Part shown: piece after piece, positions 1 through 7,619 of the stretch
Position numbering within the stretch: position 1 is the first letter of the stretch
Layout of the letters: the number at the start of each line of letters is the position of its first letter
Program-made: the position numbers and the translations under genes
Origin: Actinomycetes bacterium
GTDB lineage: Bacteria; Actinomycetota; Acidimicrobiia; Acidimicrobiales; Palsa-688
Direction: 5' to 3'
Length of the DNA: 43,610 nt
Assembly: GCA_021847945.1 (NCBI GenBank)
Contig: JAJZNG010000103.1
Span: 1-43,610, forward strand
The notes under the pieces: generated by a model
Seen by the model: the letters and a program-made list of their open reading frames with translations, nothing else
The model's database searches: none
Told to the model about the DNA's origin: nothing

Positions 1-864
1 ACGGAGGGCTTCGACGTCGATGGTCCCGGCGATCCACGTGGAACCCGCCCCGTAGGGCACCTCTGTGACTACCTGGCCGCGGTAGTCGACTATCTGGGAG
101 CCACCCGAAAAGGTGTCGATCGCTGTGGTGGATTCGCTGTCGAGGTAGTAGGTGCCGAGGTTCATCGCTAGGACGTACATGTTGTTGTCAAGAGCCCGCG
201 CCCGGTTCTGCACGGAGAACATCCCGCTCATGACACCCGGAGCCGGGTAAGGTCCCCGGTAGGCGATCTCGCAGCCGTTCATCGCAAGACCTCGAGCGTT
301 CTCGGGGTAAGAAGCCTCGTTCGCCATCATGATCCCGATGCGTCCGATCGGGGTGTCCACCACAGGGTAGAACGCGTCGAGGTTAGCGCCGTAGAGCTCG
401 ATCCAACGGTCCCAGACGTTGTGCGGGGTGACCGAATGCTCCACCGGAAGGAGCGGGACGAGCTTGTGATGTTTGAGGATGACCGTGCCGTCCTCGGGTT
501 CGATGACGAAGCCCACGTTGAAGAAGCGGCCAGGGAACTCGGGGTGACGAGCCTTTGCCTGGGCGATCACGTGTGCTTTCCACTGTTTGGCGAGACGTCC
601 GAGGGCGTCGGTCTCGGGGCCTGGGATGTCGATGGCGCACTCGGCTGCGTAGGTCTCGTGGTCCAAGTCGAGGACCTCGTCTGTGAAGCCTTGAAGGCCG
701 CCTTCGGGAACGCAGATCAACCGCACCGGCAGGTCCATGCTCGAAAGCCACGACGCCGCTTTGACCATATGGGCGATGTGCTCCAAGTTGACCTGGATCT
801 CCTCCCTTCGGCGGATGCCCCTGATCGTCTGGATCAGACCGACAGCTTGATAAGGCTCTACCAT
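1..864 (-). CDS. Nitrilase/carbon-nitrogen hydrolase family protein, 3' end cut by window edge
   Basis: The reading frame opens at an ATG at 862-864 and runs off the left edge (288 codons visible). The fold is the carbon-nitrogen hydrolase (nitrilase/amidase) fold: the catalytic glutamate region CVPEGG (E54), the lysine region HHKLVP (K134) and a later IGIMMANEASYPE segment that aligns with the nucleophile elbow (normally G-x-x-x-C-x-D/E...PE). At the expected cysteine the codon at 322-324 is GCG, alanine (A181). The nearby cysteine in NGCE (about residue 195) sits where family members have Gly-Ala-Glu, so it is not the usual nucleophile. Amide or nitrile hydrolysis would be the family role, but without the cysteine this may be a non-catalytic or altered member. 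It is divergent from pntA. Confidence 0.8.
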   Translation of the reverse strand, partial: MVEPYQAVGLIQTIRGIRRREEIQVNLEHIAHMVKAASWLSSMDLPVRLICVPEGGLQGFTDEVLDLDHETYAAECAIDIPGPETDALGRLAKQWKAHVIAQAKARHPEFPGRFFNVGFVIEPEDGTVILKHHKLVPLLPVEHSVTPHNVWDRWIELYGANLDAFYPVVDTPIGRIGIMMANEASYPENARGLAMNGCEIAYRGPYPAPGVMSGMFSVQNRARALDNNMYVLAMNLGTYYLDSESTTAIDTFSGGSQIVDYRGQVVTEVPYGAGSTWIAGTIDVEALR

Positions 865-960
865 CCCACTCGACTCCAATCCGGCCCGGCCGACTGTCGC
901 CACGTTACTAATAGCCAACGGGCGGAGCCCAAAACCGCCGTCGCCATAAGCAGATCTGGT

Positions 961-2163
961 ATGAACAGTCCTATGAAGGTCGCCGTGACAGCCGAGACAC
1001 TCGCCGGCGAGAGCAGGGTGGCCGTGACCCCCGAAGGCGTGAAGGCGCTGATCGGGGCAGGTTGGGAGGTGTCGGTCGAAACCGGAGCGGGCGACGGAGC
1101 CTTCTTCGCCGACAGCGACTACGAAGCAGCCGGGGCTCAGATCACCGACGACGCCAGATCGTGCCTCAGCGGCGCGGCGCTACTGGCTACAGTGCAGCCG
1201 GCCAGCCGTAACCTCGTGTCGATGGCAGACCGGGGAATCGTGACCGTAGGGTTCTTCGACCCGGGCGGTCCTCTCGAAGTCTTGCAGGCTCTAGCGGACG
1301 CCGAAGCCACGGTGTTCAGTTTCGACCTGCTGCCACGAATCAGCCGAGCTCAGAGTATGGACGCCCTGTCGTCCCAGGCGACCGTCTCGGGCTACCGGGC
1401 GGCGCTTGAGACGGCCGGCCGGCTCGGACGGTTCTTCCCGATGCTGATGACCGCAGCTGGCACTATCCCACCTGCCAGGGTTTTGGTTATGGGAGTAGGC
1501 GTGGCCGGCCTTCAGGCGATAGCAACGGCGAGGCGTCTAGGGGCGGCCGTCCGGGCCTACGACGTTCGCGCAGCAGCGAAGGAAGAAGCCGAGAGCCTCG
1601 GAGCCAAGTTCGTAGATACCGGCATCCGGGCGGAAGGCGCCGGAGGCTACGCAAGAGAGCTGACACCCGAACAGCTCGCCGCCGCCCAGGATGCCCTGGC
1701 CGGCGAGGTCGCCCGCTCGGACGCTGTCATCACCACGGCGGCGGTTCCCGGCAGACGAGCCCCCATACTGCTCACGGCGGCCATGGTCGAAAGGATGCCG
1801 CCGGGCTCGATCGTGGTGGACATGGCAGCCGACTCCGGCGGGAACTGCGAGGCGACCGTATCGGGGCGGGAGGTCCTAGTCGGGAGAGCGACCGTCTTCG
1901 GGATGGCCAACCCGGCGTCTACAATGCCCACGCACGCAAGCGTTCTTTATTCGCGCAACGTGGTCAGCCTGATCAGGCTGCTGCACTCTGGGGCGAAGCG
2001 CACCGAACCCCCGACCGATGGTGCTGCCACGGGGTTGGGCAACCTCGACTTCGACGACGAGATAGTCGCGGGAGCTTGCGTTATCGCCGGGGGGCGTCCA
2101 GTCAACCCCCGGGCGGCGCAGACTCTCGGCGTTCAACCAGACACGATCGGAGGGCGGCGGTGA
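961..2163 (+). CDS. pntA: NAD(P) transhydrogenase subunit alpha, part 1 (PntAA)
   Basis: This is the soluble NAD(H)-binding domain I of proton-translocating transhydrogenase, which passes hydride between NAD(H) and NADP(H) coupled to proton movement. The 400-residue protein starts with the alanine dehydrogenase/PNT N-terminal domain (KVAVTAET...GESRVAVTPEGV), has the conserved RAQSMDALSSQA loop near residue 130 and a Rossmann motif MGVGVAGLQA near residues 176-186. It has no membrane segment, as in the three-gene form of the enzyme. The ATG at 961 (MNSPMKVAV) is used; the ATG at 973 is equally possible, and neither has a strong ribosome-binding site. The open frame continues upstream to 421, but that part is antisense to the nitrilase gene. 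Its TGA overlaps the GTG of the next gene. Confidence 0.95.
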   Translation: MNSPMKVAVTAETLAGESRVAVTPEGVKALIGAGWEVSVETGAGDGAFFADSDYEAAGAQITDDARSCLSGAALLATVQPASRNLVSMADRGIVTVGFFDPGGPLEVLQALADAEATVFSFDLLPRISRAQSMDALSSQATVSGYRAALETAGRLGRFFPMLMTAAGTIPPARVLVMGVGVAGLQAIATARRLGAAVRAYDVRAAAKEEAESLGAKFVDTGIRAEGAGGYARELTPEQLAAAQDALAGEVARSDAVITTAAVPGRRAPILLTAAMVERMPPGSIVVDMAADSGGNCEATVSGREVLVGRATVFGMANPASTMPTHASVLYSRNVVSLIRLLHSGAKRTEPPTDGAATGLGNLDFDDEIVAGACVIAGGRPVNPRAAQTLGVQPDTIGGRR

Positions 2164-2498
2164 CCGGAGGCATCGTCGGGCTTCTCACCATCTTCGCCCT
2201 GGCAGCGTTCGTCGGGGTGGAGGTCATATCCAAAGTGCCGAGTGTCCTCCACACGCCTTTGATGTCGGGCTCCAACGCAATCCATGGTATCGTCCTGGTC
2301 GGGTCGCTGCTGGTAATGGGACAGGCTCATGGCCAGCTGCAGTTGACCCTCGGTTTCCTGGCGGTGCTTCTCGCTACGGCCAATGTGGTCGGCGGTTTCG
2401 TCGTGACGGACCGGATGCTCGAAATGTTCCAGTCGAAAGCCCCCAAGGATAAGAACCGCGACAAACCGGACACCCCCGACGGAGGTAACCCGGGGTGA
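2160..2498 (+). CDS. pntAB: NAD(P) transhydrogenase subunit alpha, part 2 (PntAB)
   Basis: A 112-residue integral membrane protein with about three hydrophobic helices (GIVGLLTIFALAAFVGVEV, AIHGIVLVGSLLVMGQA, LTLGFLAVLLATANVVGG) and the family signature SGSNAIHGIVL. It is the small half of the membrane domain that, with PntB, forms the proton channel. Translation starts at GTG 2160 inside a GTGA overlap with pntA, with GGAG about 10 bases upstream. The C-terminal tail is charged (KAPKDKNRDKPDTPDG) and cytoplasmic by inference. The same GTGA coupling joins it to pntB, so the three subunits should be made in step. Confidence 0.93.
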   Translation: MTGGIVGLLTIFALAAFVGVEVISKVPSVLHTPLMSGSNAIHGIVLVGSLLVMGQAHGQLQLTLGFLAVLLATANVVGGFVVTDRMLEMFQSKAPKDKNRDKPDTPDGGNPG

Positions 2499-3913
2499 TC
2501 GCACTTTCTTTTCCCCTGACAACCTGGCGGGCTCTGCTGTACCTGGCGGCGATAGTCGGCTTCGTCGCAGCACTCAAAGGTCTCAGCTCGCCGCGCGGGG
2601 CGAGGCGCGGGAACCTGATCGGAGCGTCAGCTGCTGTTGTGGCGGTCGGGATAACCTTCAGCGACCCGACCGTCTACCACTCCCCGCTCAACGTTGCGCT
2701 CGCTGGTGTCGCCATGGCGGTCGGCGCTCTAGTCGCGGTCCCCGCCGCCCGTCTCGTCAAGATGACGGCGATACCGCAGATGGTCGCCGCATTCAACGGT
2801 GTCGGAGGAGGAGCAGCTGCGCTGATCTCGGTGGTCGAGTGGTTGCACTGGCATTCCGCCGGCGTCCATCCCGCCTCCTACCAGATCGCCGAGGTTCTCC
2901 TCGGGGTGCTGATCGGGTCCGTGTCGTTCTCCGGCAGCGCTATCGCCTTCGCCAAGCTTCAGGAGATCATGGCGACGAGGCCGATCACCTACCCTGCCCA
3001 GCAGGCCATTAACGCCACCGCCGGGGCAGCAACGCTCGCTCTGACCTTGACCGCGGTGGCTACCGGGACCGTCGGATACGTGTACGCGATCCTCGTGCTC
3101 GCGCTCGCCCTGGGGGTGGCCCTGGTACTGCCGATCGGTGGCGCCGACGTTCCGGTCCTCATCTCCCTGCTGAACTCTTTCACCGGCCTGGCCGTGGCGG
3201 CGTCGGGGTTCACCCTCGACAACAACCTACTGATCGTCGCGGGGACTCTGGTCGGGGCGTCGGGGATCATCCTCACGCGACTGATGAGCAAAGCGATGGG
3301 AAGGTCGTTGACGAACATCCTGTTCTCCGCTTTCGGGTCGGTCGTGACCGCAACTGCTGGCGGCGAAGGTCCCGGTGGCCGATCTGTGCGCAGCTCCACA
3401 CCCGACGACGTCGCCGTGCTCCTCGCCTACGCTTCCCGGGTCGTGGTAGTTCCAGGGTACGGGCTGGCCGTCGCGCAGGCTCAGCACGTGGTCAAAGAGC
3501 TCGCCGACCAGCTCGCTGCGCGCGGCGTCACGGTCGCCTACGCCATACACCCTGTAGCGGGGCGGATGCCAGGGCACATGAACGTCCTTCTCGCTGAGGC
3601 CGACGTCTCATACGACGACCTCGAAGAGATGGACCAGGCGAACGCCGAGATGTCCACGACCGACGTCGCCCTCGTGGTAGGGGCGAACGACACTGTCAAC
3701 CCGGCTGCGGTGGACAGCCCGGGAAGCCCGATCTACGGCATGCCGATAATCCACGCTGACAGGGCCGCCCACGTCGTGTTCCTGAAGCGCTCCATGCGAC
3801 CAGGGTTCGCCGGGATTGACAACGAACTGCTGTTCAACGACCGGACGGTCATGCTGTTCGGCGACGCCAAGGACACGCTCCAGAAGCTCGTTTCAGCCGT
3901 CGCTGAACTGTAA
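2495..3913 (+). CDS. pntB: NAD(P) transhydrogenase subunit beta (PntB)
   Basis: A 472-residue protein with an N-terminal multi-helix membrane domain (to about residue 270) and a C-terminal NADP(H)-binding domain III. The latter is recognisable from VVVVPGYGLAVAQAQH, AIHPVAGRMPGHMNVLLAEA, the DLEEMDQAN stretch and VALVVGANDTVNPAA. Length and order match the usual PntB. It begins at GTG 2495 within a GTGA overlap, with a strong GGAGG site 8 bases upstream, and ends the operon. It is convergent with the dioxygenase gene, with a small hairpin between them. Confidence 0.95.
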   Translation: MIALSFPLTTWRALLYLAAIVGFVAALKGLSSPRGARRGNLIGASAAVVAVGITFSDPTVYHSPLNVALAGVAMAVGALVAVPAARLVKMTAIPQMVAAFNGVGGGAAALISVVEWLHWHSAGVHPASYQIAEVLLGVLIGSVSFSGSAIAFAKLQEIMATRPITYPAQQAINATAGAATLALTLTAVATGTVGYVYAILVLALALGVALVLPIGGADVPVLISLLNSFTGLAVAASGFTLDNNLLIVAGTLVGASGIILTRLMSKAMGRSLTNILFSAFGSVVTATAGGEGPGGRSVRSSTPDDVAVLLAYASRVVVVPGYGLAVAQAQHVVKELADQLAARGVTVAYAIHPVAGRMPGHMNVLLAEADVSYDDLEEMDQANAEMSTTDVALVVGANDTVNPAAVDSPGSPIYGMPIIHADRAAHVVFLKRSMRPGFAGIDNELLFNDRTVMLFGDAKDTLQKLVSAVAEL

Positions 3914-3916
3914 ACG

Positions 3917-3949
3917 AACCGACCGTTCCGCCACCGGAACCAGGTTTCT
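3917..3949. terminator. Possible bidirectional terminator hairpin between pntB and the dioxygenase gene
   Basis: A perfect 6-bp stem, GTTCCG (3925-3930) and CGGAAC (3935-3940), has a 4-base loop. An outer AACC/GGTT pairing and a short T-containing stretch follow. It lies in the 40-base gap between two convergent genes, where a shared terminator is expected. The stem is short and there is no long T tract, so this is a modest candidate. Confidence 0.35.
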
Positions 3950-3953
3950 ACGC

Positions 3954-4772
3954 CTAGCTCGATGCCCCGAGCGCGTACGCAGTCATCGACAGAGAACCGT
4001 ACGTGTAGCCGTCGACCACCGTGGACGCCGCTTCTCCCGCAGCGTCGGCGAGCCCTGCGAGGTAAAGCAGCGGCAGGAAGTGATCCGGGGTCGGGGCTGC
4101 CGTGGCGTAATCGGGGTGACCATCCAAGCTCAACGCGGCCGCCGGGTCGGTGGTCATCGCTGCCCTGGCCGCGTCGTCGAAGCGGCGCGCCCAGTCGAAC
4201 CCGGCGTCGGGCTTGGACCAGTCGATGCCGCGGAGGTTGTGGACGACGTTGCCGCTCGCCACGATCAGCACCCCCTGGTCGCGAAGCGGAGCGAGCCGGC
4301 GACCGAGGTCGAAGTGGTATGGGAACGCCTTCGAAGCGTCGACGGAAAGTTGGACGACTGGGATGTCAGCCTCGGGGTACAAGTGGGCGAGCACAGACCA
4401 CGTTCCGTGGTCCAAGCCCCAGCTATCGGCGTCGGCGCCGACCCAGACCGGCTTGACTACTTCGGCGACCTGCGCTGCCAGTTCGGGGGATCCGAGGGCC
4501 GGGTAGTCGAAATCGAACAGCTCTTGGGGGAAACCGTAGAAGTCGTGGATCACCCGGGGTTTGGGCATCGATGTCACTGCCGTAGCTGCTATGTACCAGT
4601 GGGCGGACACACTAAGGATGGCTTTCGGCATCGGCAGGGTCGCCGCCAACTCGCGCCACGCCGCGGTGTAACGATTGACCTCTAAGGTGTTCATCGGGCT
4701 TCCATGCCCGATGAACAAGGCGGGAAGGACAGGGCCTGCCACTAGATCATTCAGGCCGGTGGCTCTCGCCAC
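3954..4772 (-). CDS. DODA-type extradiol ring-opening dioxygenase (YgiD-like)
   Basis: A 272-residue member of the LigB/4,5-DOPA dioxygenase family, which uses one metal ion to open catechol-type rings with oxygen. Visible metal-site features are FIGHGSPMN (H23), SAHW (H58), VVHNLRGI (about H178) and the C-terminal HFLPLLY, at spacings close to those of E. coli YgiD. The DHGTWSVL segment is also typical. The natural substrate cannot be told from sequence; many YgiD relatives act on DOPA-like catechols. It lies 24 bases downstream of a DoxX gene on the same strand and is probably cotranscribed with it, a pairing that suggests a redox or aromatic-detoxification role. Confidence 0.88.
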   Translation of the reverse strand: MARATGLNDLVAGPVLPALFIGHGSPMNTLEVNRYTAAWRELAATLPMPKAILSVSAHWYIAATAVTSMPKPRVIHDFYGFPQELFDFDYPALGSPELAAQVAEVVKPVWVGADADSWGLDHGTWSVLAHLYPEADIPVVQLSVDASKAFPYHFDLGRRLAPLRDQGVLIVASGNVVHNLRGIDWSKPDAGFDWARRFDDAARAAMTTDPAAALSLDGHPDYATAAPTPDHFLPLLYLAGLADAAGEAASTVVDGYTYGSLSMTAYALGASS

Positions 4773-4796
4773 GGTTTGCCGACCGACACGGGTCGC

Positions 4797-5384
4797 CTAG
4801 TCAGCCGAGGTCGTAGCGCTTGCAGGCGCCGATCCGTTTGGCGCGGGCTCGGCGGTCGTCGCCTCGGTGCGCGTCGAAGGAGTTGCGGCAGTCGAGGAGG
4901 AAGCAGCCGGGGGCTTGGCGCGCAGCACCTGCGCTAGCGCTGCGACCGTCATGGCCAGCGCCCCGAGGAAGGTCAGCCTGGAGAGCTTCTTCGGCAAGCG
5001 CGGGCCCAGCTTGATAGCCCCCGGACCGTCAGCCGCGAGGAGGGCCGCCACGGCGAGGTTGGTTAGGGGCAACTCGTAGCCACCTTTTTGGGCCATTGGG
5101 CCCTGGTTGCGATGCGCGGCGGATGCGACAGCCATCGACCCGGCGATCGCAACCGGCCCTAGAGGGTAGGCGACACCGGCGGCTGTGAGAAGGCCGCCCC
5201 CAAGCTCGCTCGCACCGGCGAGGGTGGCCATGGCCTTGCCGGGACGCAATCCCATCTTGTCGAAGGTGGCGCCGGCGGCGTCGAGACCGGATCCGCCGAA
5301 CGAGCCGAACAGCTTCTGGGCTCCGTGCACGGACAGGTATCCGCCGAGGACGGTGCGCGCAGCCAAAAGGGTTACGTTTCTCAT
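4797..5384 (-). CDS. DoxX family membrane protein
   Basis: A 195-residue protein with the DoxX signature near its start (ARTVLGGYLSVHGAQKLFGSFGG) followed by the usual four-helix membrane bundle; GASELGGGLLTAAG is a second family hallmark. DoxX proteins are small inner-membrane proteins linked to redox processes. The last 40 residues or so are a low-complexity Ala/Ser/Thr/Pro tail that is not part of the family core. The ATG at 5384 follows a textbook ribosome-binding site (GGAGG, 6-7 bases upstream). It precedes the dioxygenase gene by 24 bases, so the two likely form an operon. Confidence 0.88.
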   Translation of the reverse strand: MRNVTLLAARTVLGGYLSVHGAQKLFGSFGGSGLDAAGATFDKMGLRPGKAMATLAGASELGGGLLTAAGVAYPLGPVAIAGSMAVASAAHRNQGPMAQKGGYELPLTNLAVAALLAADGPGAIKLGPRLPKKLSRLTFLGALAMTVAALAQVLRAKPPAASSSTAATPSTRTEATTAEPAPNGSAPASATTSAD

Positions 5385-5452
5385 CGTTTACCTCCGTTAG
5401 TTCGAGACGTCACCCTACCGGCTCGCGGGCTTCTGGCGGCAGTCTGAGCTCG

Positions 5453-5469
5453 CCGGGCAACCCGCCCGG
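5453..5469. terminator. GC-rich hairpin between acyl-CoA ligase and DoxX genes
   Basis: A perfect 6-bp stem CCGGGC/GCCCGG with a 5-base loop lies 14 bases beyond the stop codon of the acyl-CoA ligase. No T tract follows, so it may be a weak or attenuating structure rather than a true terminator. Confidence 0.3.
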
Positions 5470-5482
5470 ACCGACGACGCCG

Positions 5483-7039
5483 TCATCCTCCCGACACCAT
5501 CCTGTCCCGACCTTCCCAGTAGGGTGCCCGCAGCTTGAACTTCTGGAGTTTGCCGGTTGCGGTTCGGACCAGCGAGTCGCGGAACTCCACCGACGTAGGA
5601 CACTTGAAATGGGCCATTCGCTGCCTTGCGAACTCTATAAGGTCGGCCTCAGTCGAGGCCGACCCTGCGCGCAGGACCACCAGGGCTTTGATGGTCTCAC
5701 CCCACCGATCGTCAGGCACGCCGATCACTGCCACTTCCGCAACGTCGGGGTGCTGATAGAGGCAGTCCTCCACCTCGATCGACGAGACGTTCTCCCCACC
5801 GGTGATGATCACGTCTTTCTTGCGGTCCGATATCACCAGGTAGCTCCCATCGGTGATGTAGCCGCCGTCGCCGGTGTGGAACCACCCGTCGACGAGAGCT
5901 TTAGCGCTCTCTTCGGGTTGCTCCCAGTAGCCAGCAAAGACATGATTGCTCCTGGCTAAGACCTCGCCCTCGTCGTCGGTCCTTATCCGCACCCCCAGCG
6001 CCGGGACACCGGCCCGGCTGAGGAGTTGGGCTTTGTCGCCCGCGGACATTCCGTCCCACTCGTAGCGCGACCTGTTCACGGTGAGCAAAGGCGAAGTCTC
6101 GGTGAGCCCGTAGATCTGGATGAACTCCCATCCCAGCTCGGTTTGCACCCGTTCGATCACCTTCGACGGGGGTGGCGCTCCGGCCACGACTATCCGCACC
6201 TGCTCCCGCCCCGGGGTGTCCTCGCCGCGCTCACGGCGGGCCTCTCCGGCGTCGAGGACGGCCGCTACGACTGCCGGGGCGCCGCACATGAGTGTCACCT
6301 TGTGCCGGTCGATGCGCTCCAGGATCTGCTCGCCGTCGACTTTGCGCTGGACCACCTGCTTGGCGCCCATCGCGGTCACCGCATAGGGCATTCCCCATCC
6401 GTTGCAGTGGAACATCGGCAGTGTGTGCAGGAACACCTCCCGTTCGGTCACGGTGGCGTGCCATCCGAACACGGCGGCGTTCAACCAGCAGTTACGGTGC
6501 GTGAGCTGAACTCCTTTCGGCCGTGCGGTCGTGCCGCTCGTGTAATTGATGCTCGCCGTGGCGTTTTCGGCGATGTCAAGCGGCTTCGGAGCGGCTCCCG
6601 CAGCTGCGGGGGCGAAGAGCTCGGCGTCGTCGACGCCGTCTAGGACGACGGTACGGGCAGTCCGAAGCGAAGACAGCGACCCGGCGATCTCGGGGTCCAC
6701 TAGAACCAACGAAGCGCCAGAATGATCCACGATGTACTGGACTTCGTCGGCGGTCAAGCGGTAGTTGACTGGGACCAGGACTCTTCCGTAGCCGCTGACG
6801 CCGAAGAACGAGATCATGAACCGGGCTGCGTTAGGGCTCACGATGGCGACCCGGCCCCCCGGGCCGACCCCCATACCCTCCAAGGCGAGGGCCATTCCTC
6901 TCGCTCTCGCCTCGAAATCCGCGTAGGTGATCTCGCCGAGTGGCGCGGCGGCAGAAGGATCGTCGACTATCGCGACGCGCTCCGGGAAGACCGTCGCTGC
7001 ACGGTCCAGGAAATCGCCGATTAGAAGCGGAACCTCCAC
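5483..7039 (-). CDS. AMP-dependent acyl-CoA synthetase (FadD-like)
   Basis: A 518-residue member of the acyl-adenylate-forming (ANL) superfamily: it activates a carboxylic acid with ATP and transfers the acyl group to coenzyme A. Visible motifs are the P-loop NYTSGTTARPKGV (about residues 165-177), IQIYGLTETSPL, the hinge WFHTGDGGYI...SDRKKDVIITGGENVSS and the C-terminal catalytic lysine in TATGKLQK. The chain length of the acid cannot be read from sequence; it resembles medium/long-chain FadD enzymes. I start it at GTG 7039 (VEVPLLIGDF) because GGGAGGAG lies about 8 bases upstream; a GTG at 7069 would add ten residues. It is divergent from the SRPBCC gene. Confidence 0.9.
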   Translation of the reverse strand: MEVPLLIGDFLDRAATVFPERVAIVDDPSAAAPLGEITYADFEARARGMALALEGMGVGPGGRVAIVSPNAARFMISFFGVSGYGRVLVPVNYRLTADEVQYIVDHSGASLVLVDPEIAGSLSSLRTARTVVLDGVDDAELFAPAAAGAAPKPLDIAENATASINYTSGTTARPKGVQLTHRNCWLNAAVFGWHATVTEREVFLHTLPMFHCNGWGMPYAVTAMGAKQVVQRKVDGEQILERIDRHKVTLMCGAPAVVAAVLDAGEARRERGEDTPGREQVRIVVAGAPPPSKVIERVQTELGWEFIQIYGLTETSPLLTVNRSRYEWDGMSAGDKAQLLSRAGVPALGVRIRTDDEGEVLARSNHVFAGYWEQPEESAKALVDGWFHTGDGGYITDGSYLVISDRKKDVIITGGENVSSIEVEDCLYQHPDVAEVAVIGVPDDRWGETIKALVVLRAGSASTEADLIEFARQRMAHFKCPTSVEFRDSLVRTATGKLQKFKLRAPYWEGRDRMVSGG

Positions 7040-7073
7040 GGTTGATTCTCCTCCCTCGGGCACTCCCACCCGC

Positions 7074-7102
7074 TTGGAACTGACTTCGTACGCGCCTACA
7101 AC
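7074..7102 (+). promoter_or_regulatory. Candidate promoter for the SRPBCC gene
   Basis: TTGGAA (7074-7079) and TACAAC (7097-7102) are separated by 17 bases, a sigma-70-like arrangement 44 bases upstream of the SRPBCC start. Both boxes deviate from consensus. Confidence 0.3.
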
Positions 7103-7109
7103 TCTGACA

Positions 7110-7132
7110 CACCGCTACGGGGCGAAGCGGTG
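7110..7132. repeat. Inverted repeat in the SRPBCC leader
   Basis: A perfect 7-bp inverted repeat CACCGCT (7110-7116) and AGCGGTG (7126-7132) surrounds a 9-base centre, ending 13 bases before the ATG. It could be an operator or an RNA hairpin just upstream of the ribosome-binding region. Confidence 0.5.
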
Positions 7133-7145
7133 ATAGCTTGCGACT

Positions 7146-7601
7146 ATGAGAGGTTCGGTGACTTTGCACATGAAAGCTCCAGCTGAGGAGATATGGGGTC
7201 TCGTCAGTGACGTCACCAAGATCGGGCTTTACAGTCCGGAGACCTTCGAGGCCGAATGGCTCGACGGGGCTACGGGTCCGGCTGTCGGCGCAAGGTTCAG
7301 GGGTCACGTCAAGCGTAACGGGCGGGGACCGGTGTATTGGACTCAGTGCCGGGTCAAGGCATGCGAGCCTGGTAAGGAGTTCACTTTCGCCGTCGAGGCG
7401 GGCGGCAAGGCGGTGAACACCTGGTCCTATAAGCTCGTACCGGCCGGAGATGGCACGGACGTTACCGAGTCTTTCGAGCTTGCCCCAACCCCGCCTATGC
7501 GTATCTACTGGGCTCTTTTGGGCTGGGCCCGGGGAAAGACCAACGAGGACGGAATGCGCCGCACCCTGGAGCGGATCAGAGACCAGGTCGAGGCCGCCTG
7601 A
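7146..7601 (+). CDS. SRPBCC (START-like/polyketide cyclase) family protein
   Basis: A 151-residue protein that fits the helix-grip SRPBCC fold. It opens with GSVTLHMKAPAEEIWGLVSDVTKIGLYSPE, the usual first strand and helix. Next come the strands GARFRGHVKRNG and VYWTQCRVKACEPGKEF, and it ends in a long C-terminal helix with NEDGMRRTLERIRDQVE, which closes a hydrophobic ligand cavity. Members bind or convert lipids and aromatic polyketides, or act as toxin-like or carrier proteins; the ligand here is unknown. It is divergent from the acyl-CoA ligase and convergent with serS. Confidence 0.85.
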   Translation: MRGSVTLHMKAPAEEIWGLVSDVTKIGLYSPETFEAEWLDGATGPAVGARFRGHVKRNGRGPVYWTQCRVKACEPGKEFTFAVEAGGKAVNTWSYKLVPAGDGTDVTESFELAPTPPMRIYWALLGWARGKTNEDGMRRTLERIRDQVEAA

Positions 7602-7619
7602 CGGGAACTTCCTGGAATG

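Noticed and set aside
421-960. Upstream extension of the pntA reading frame
   Set aside because: The PntA family begins at the KVAVTAET segment; the extra 180 codons are antisense to the nitrilase-fold gene and show no domain.
3816-4685. Plus-strand open frame of 289 codons over the dioxygenase gene
   Set aside because: The minus-strand frame carries all the DODA metal ligands; the plus-strand one is an Arg/Gly-rich shadow.
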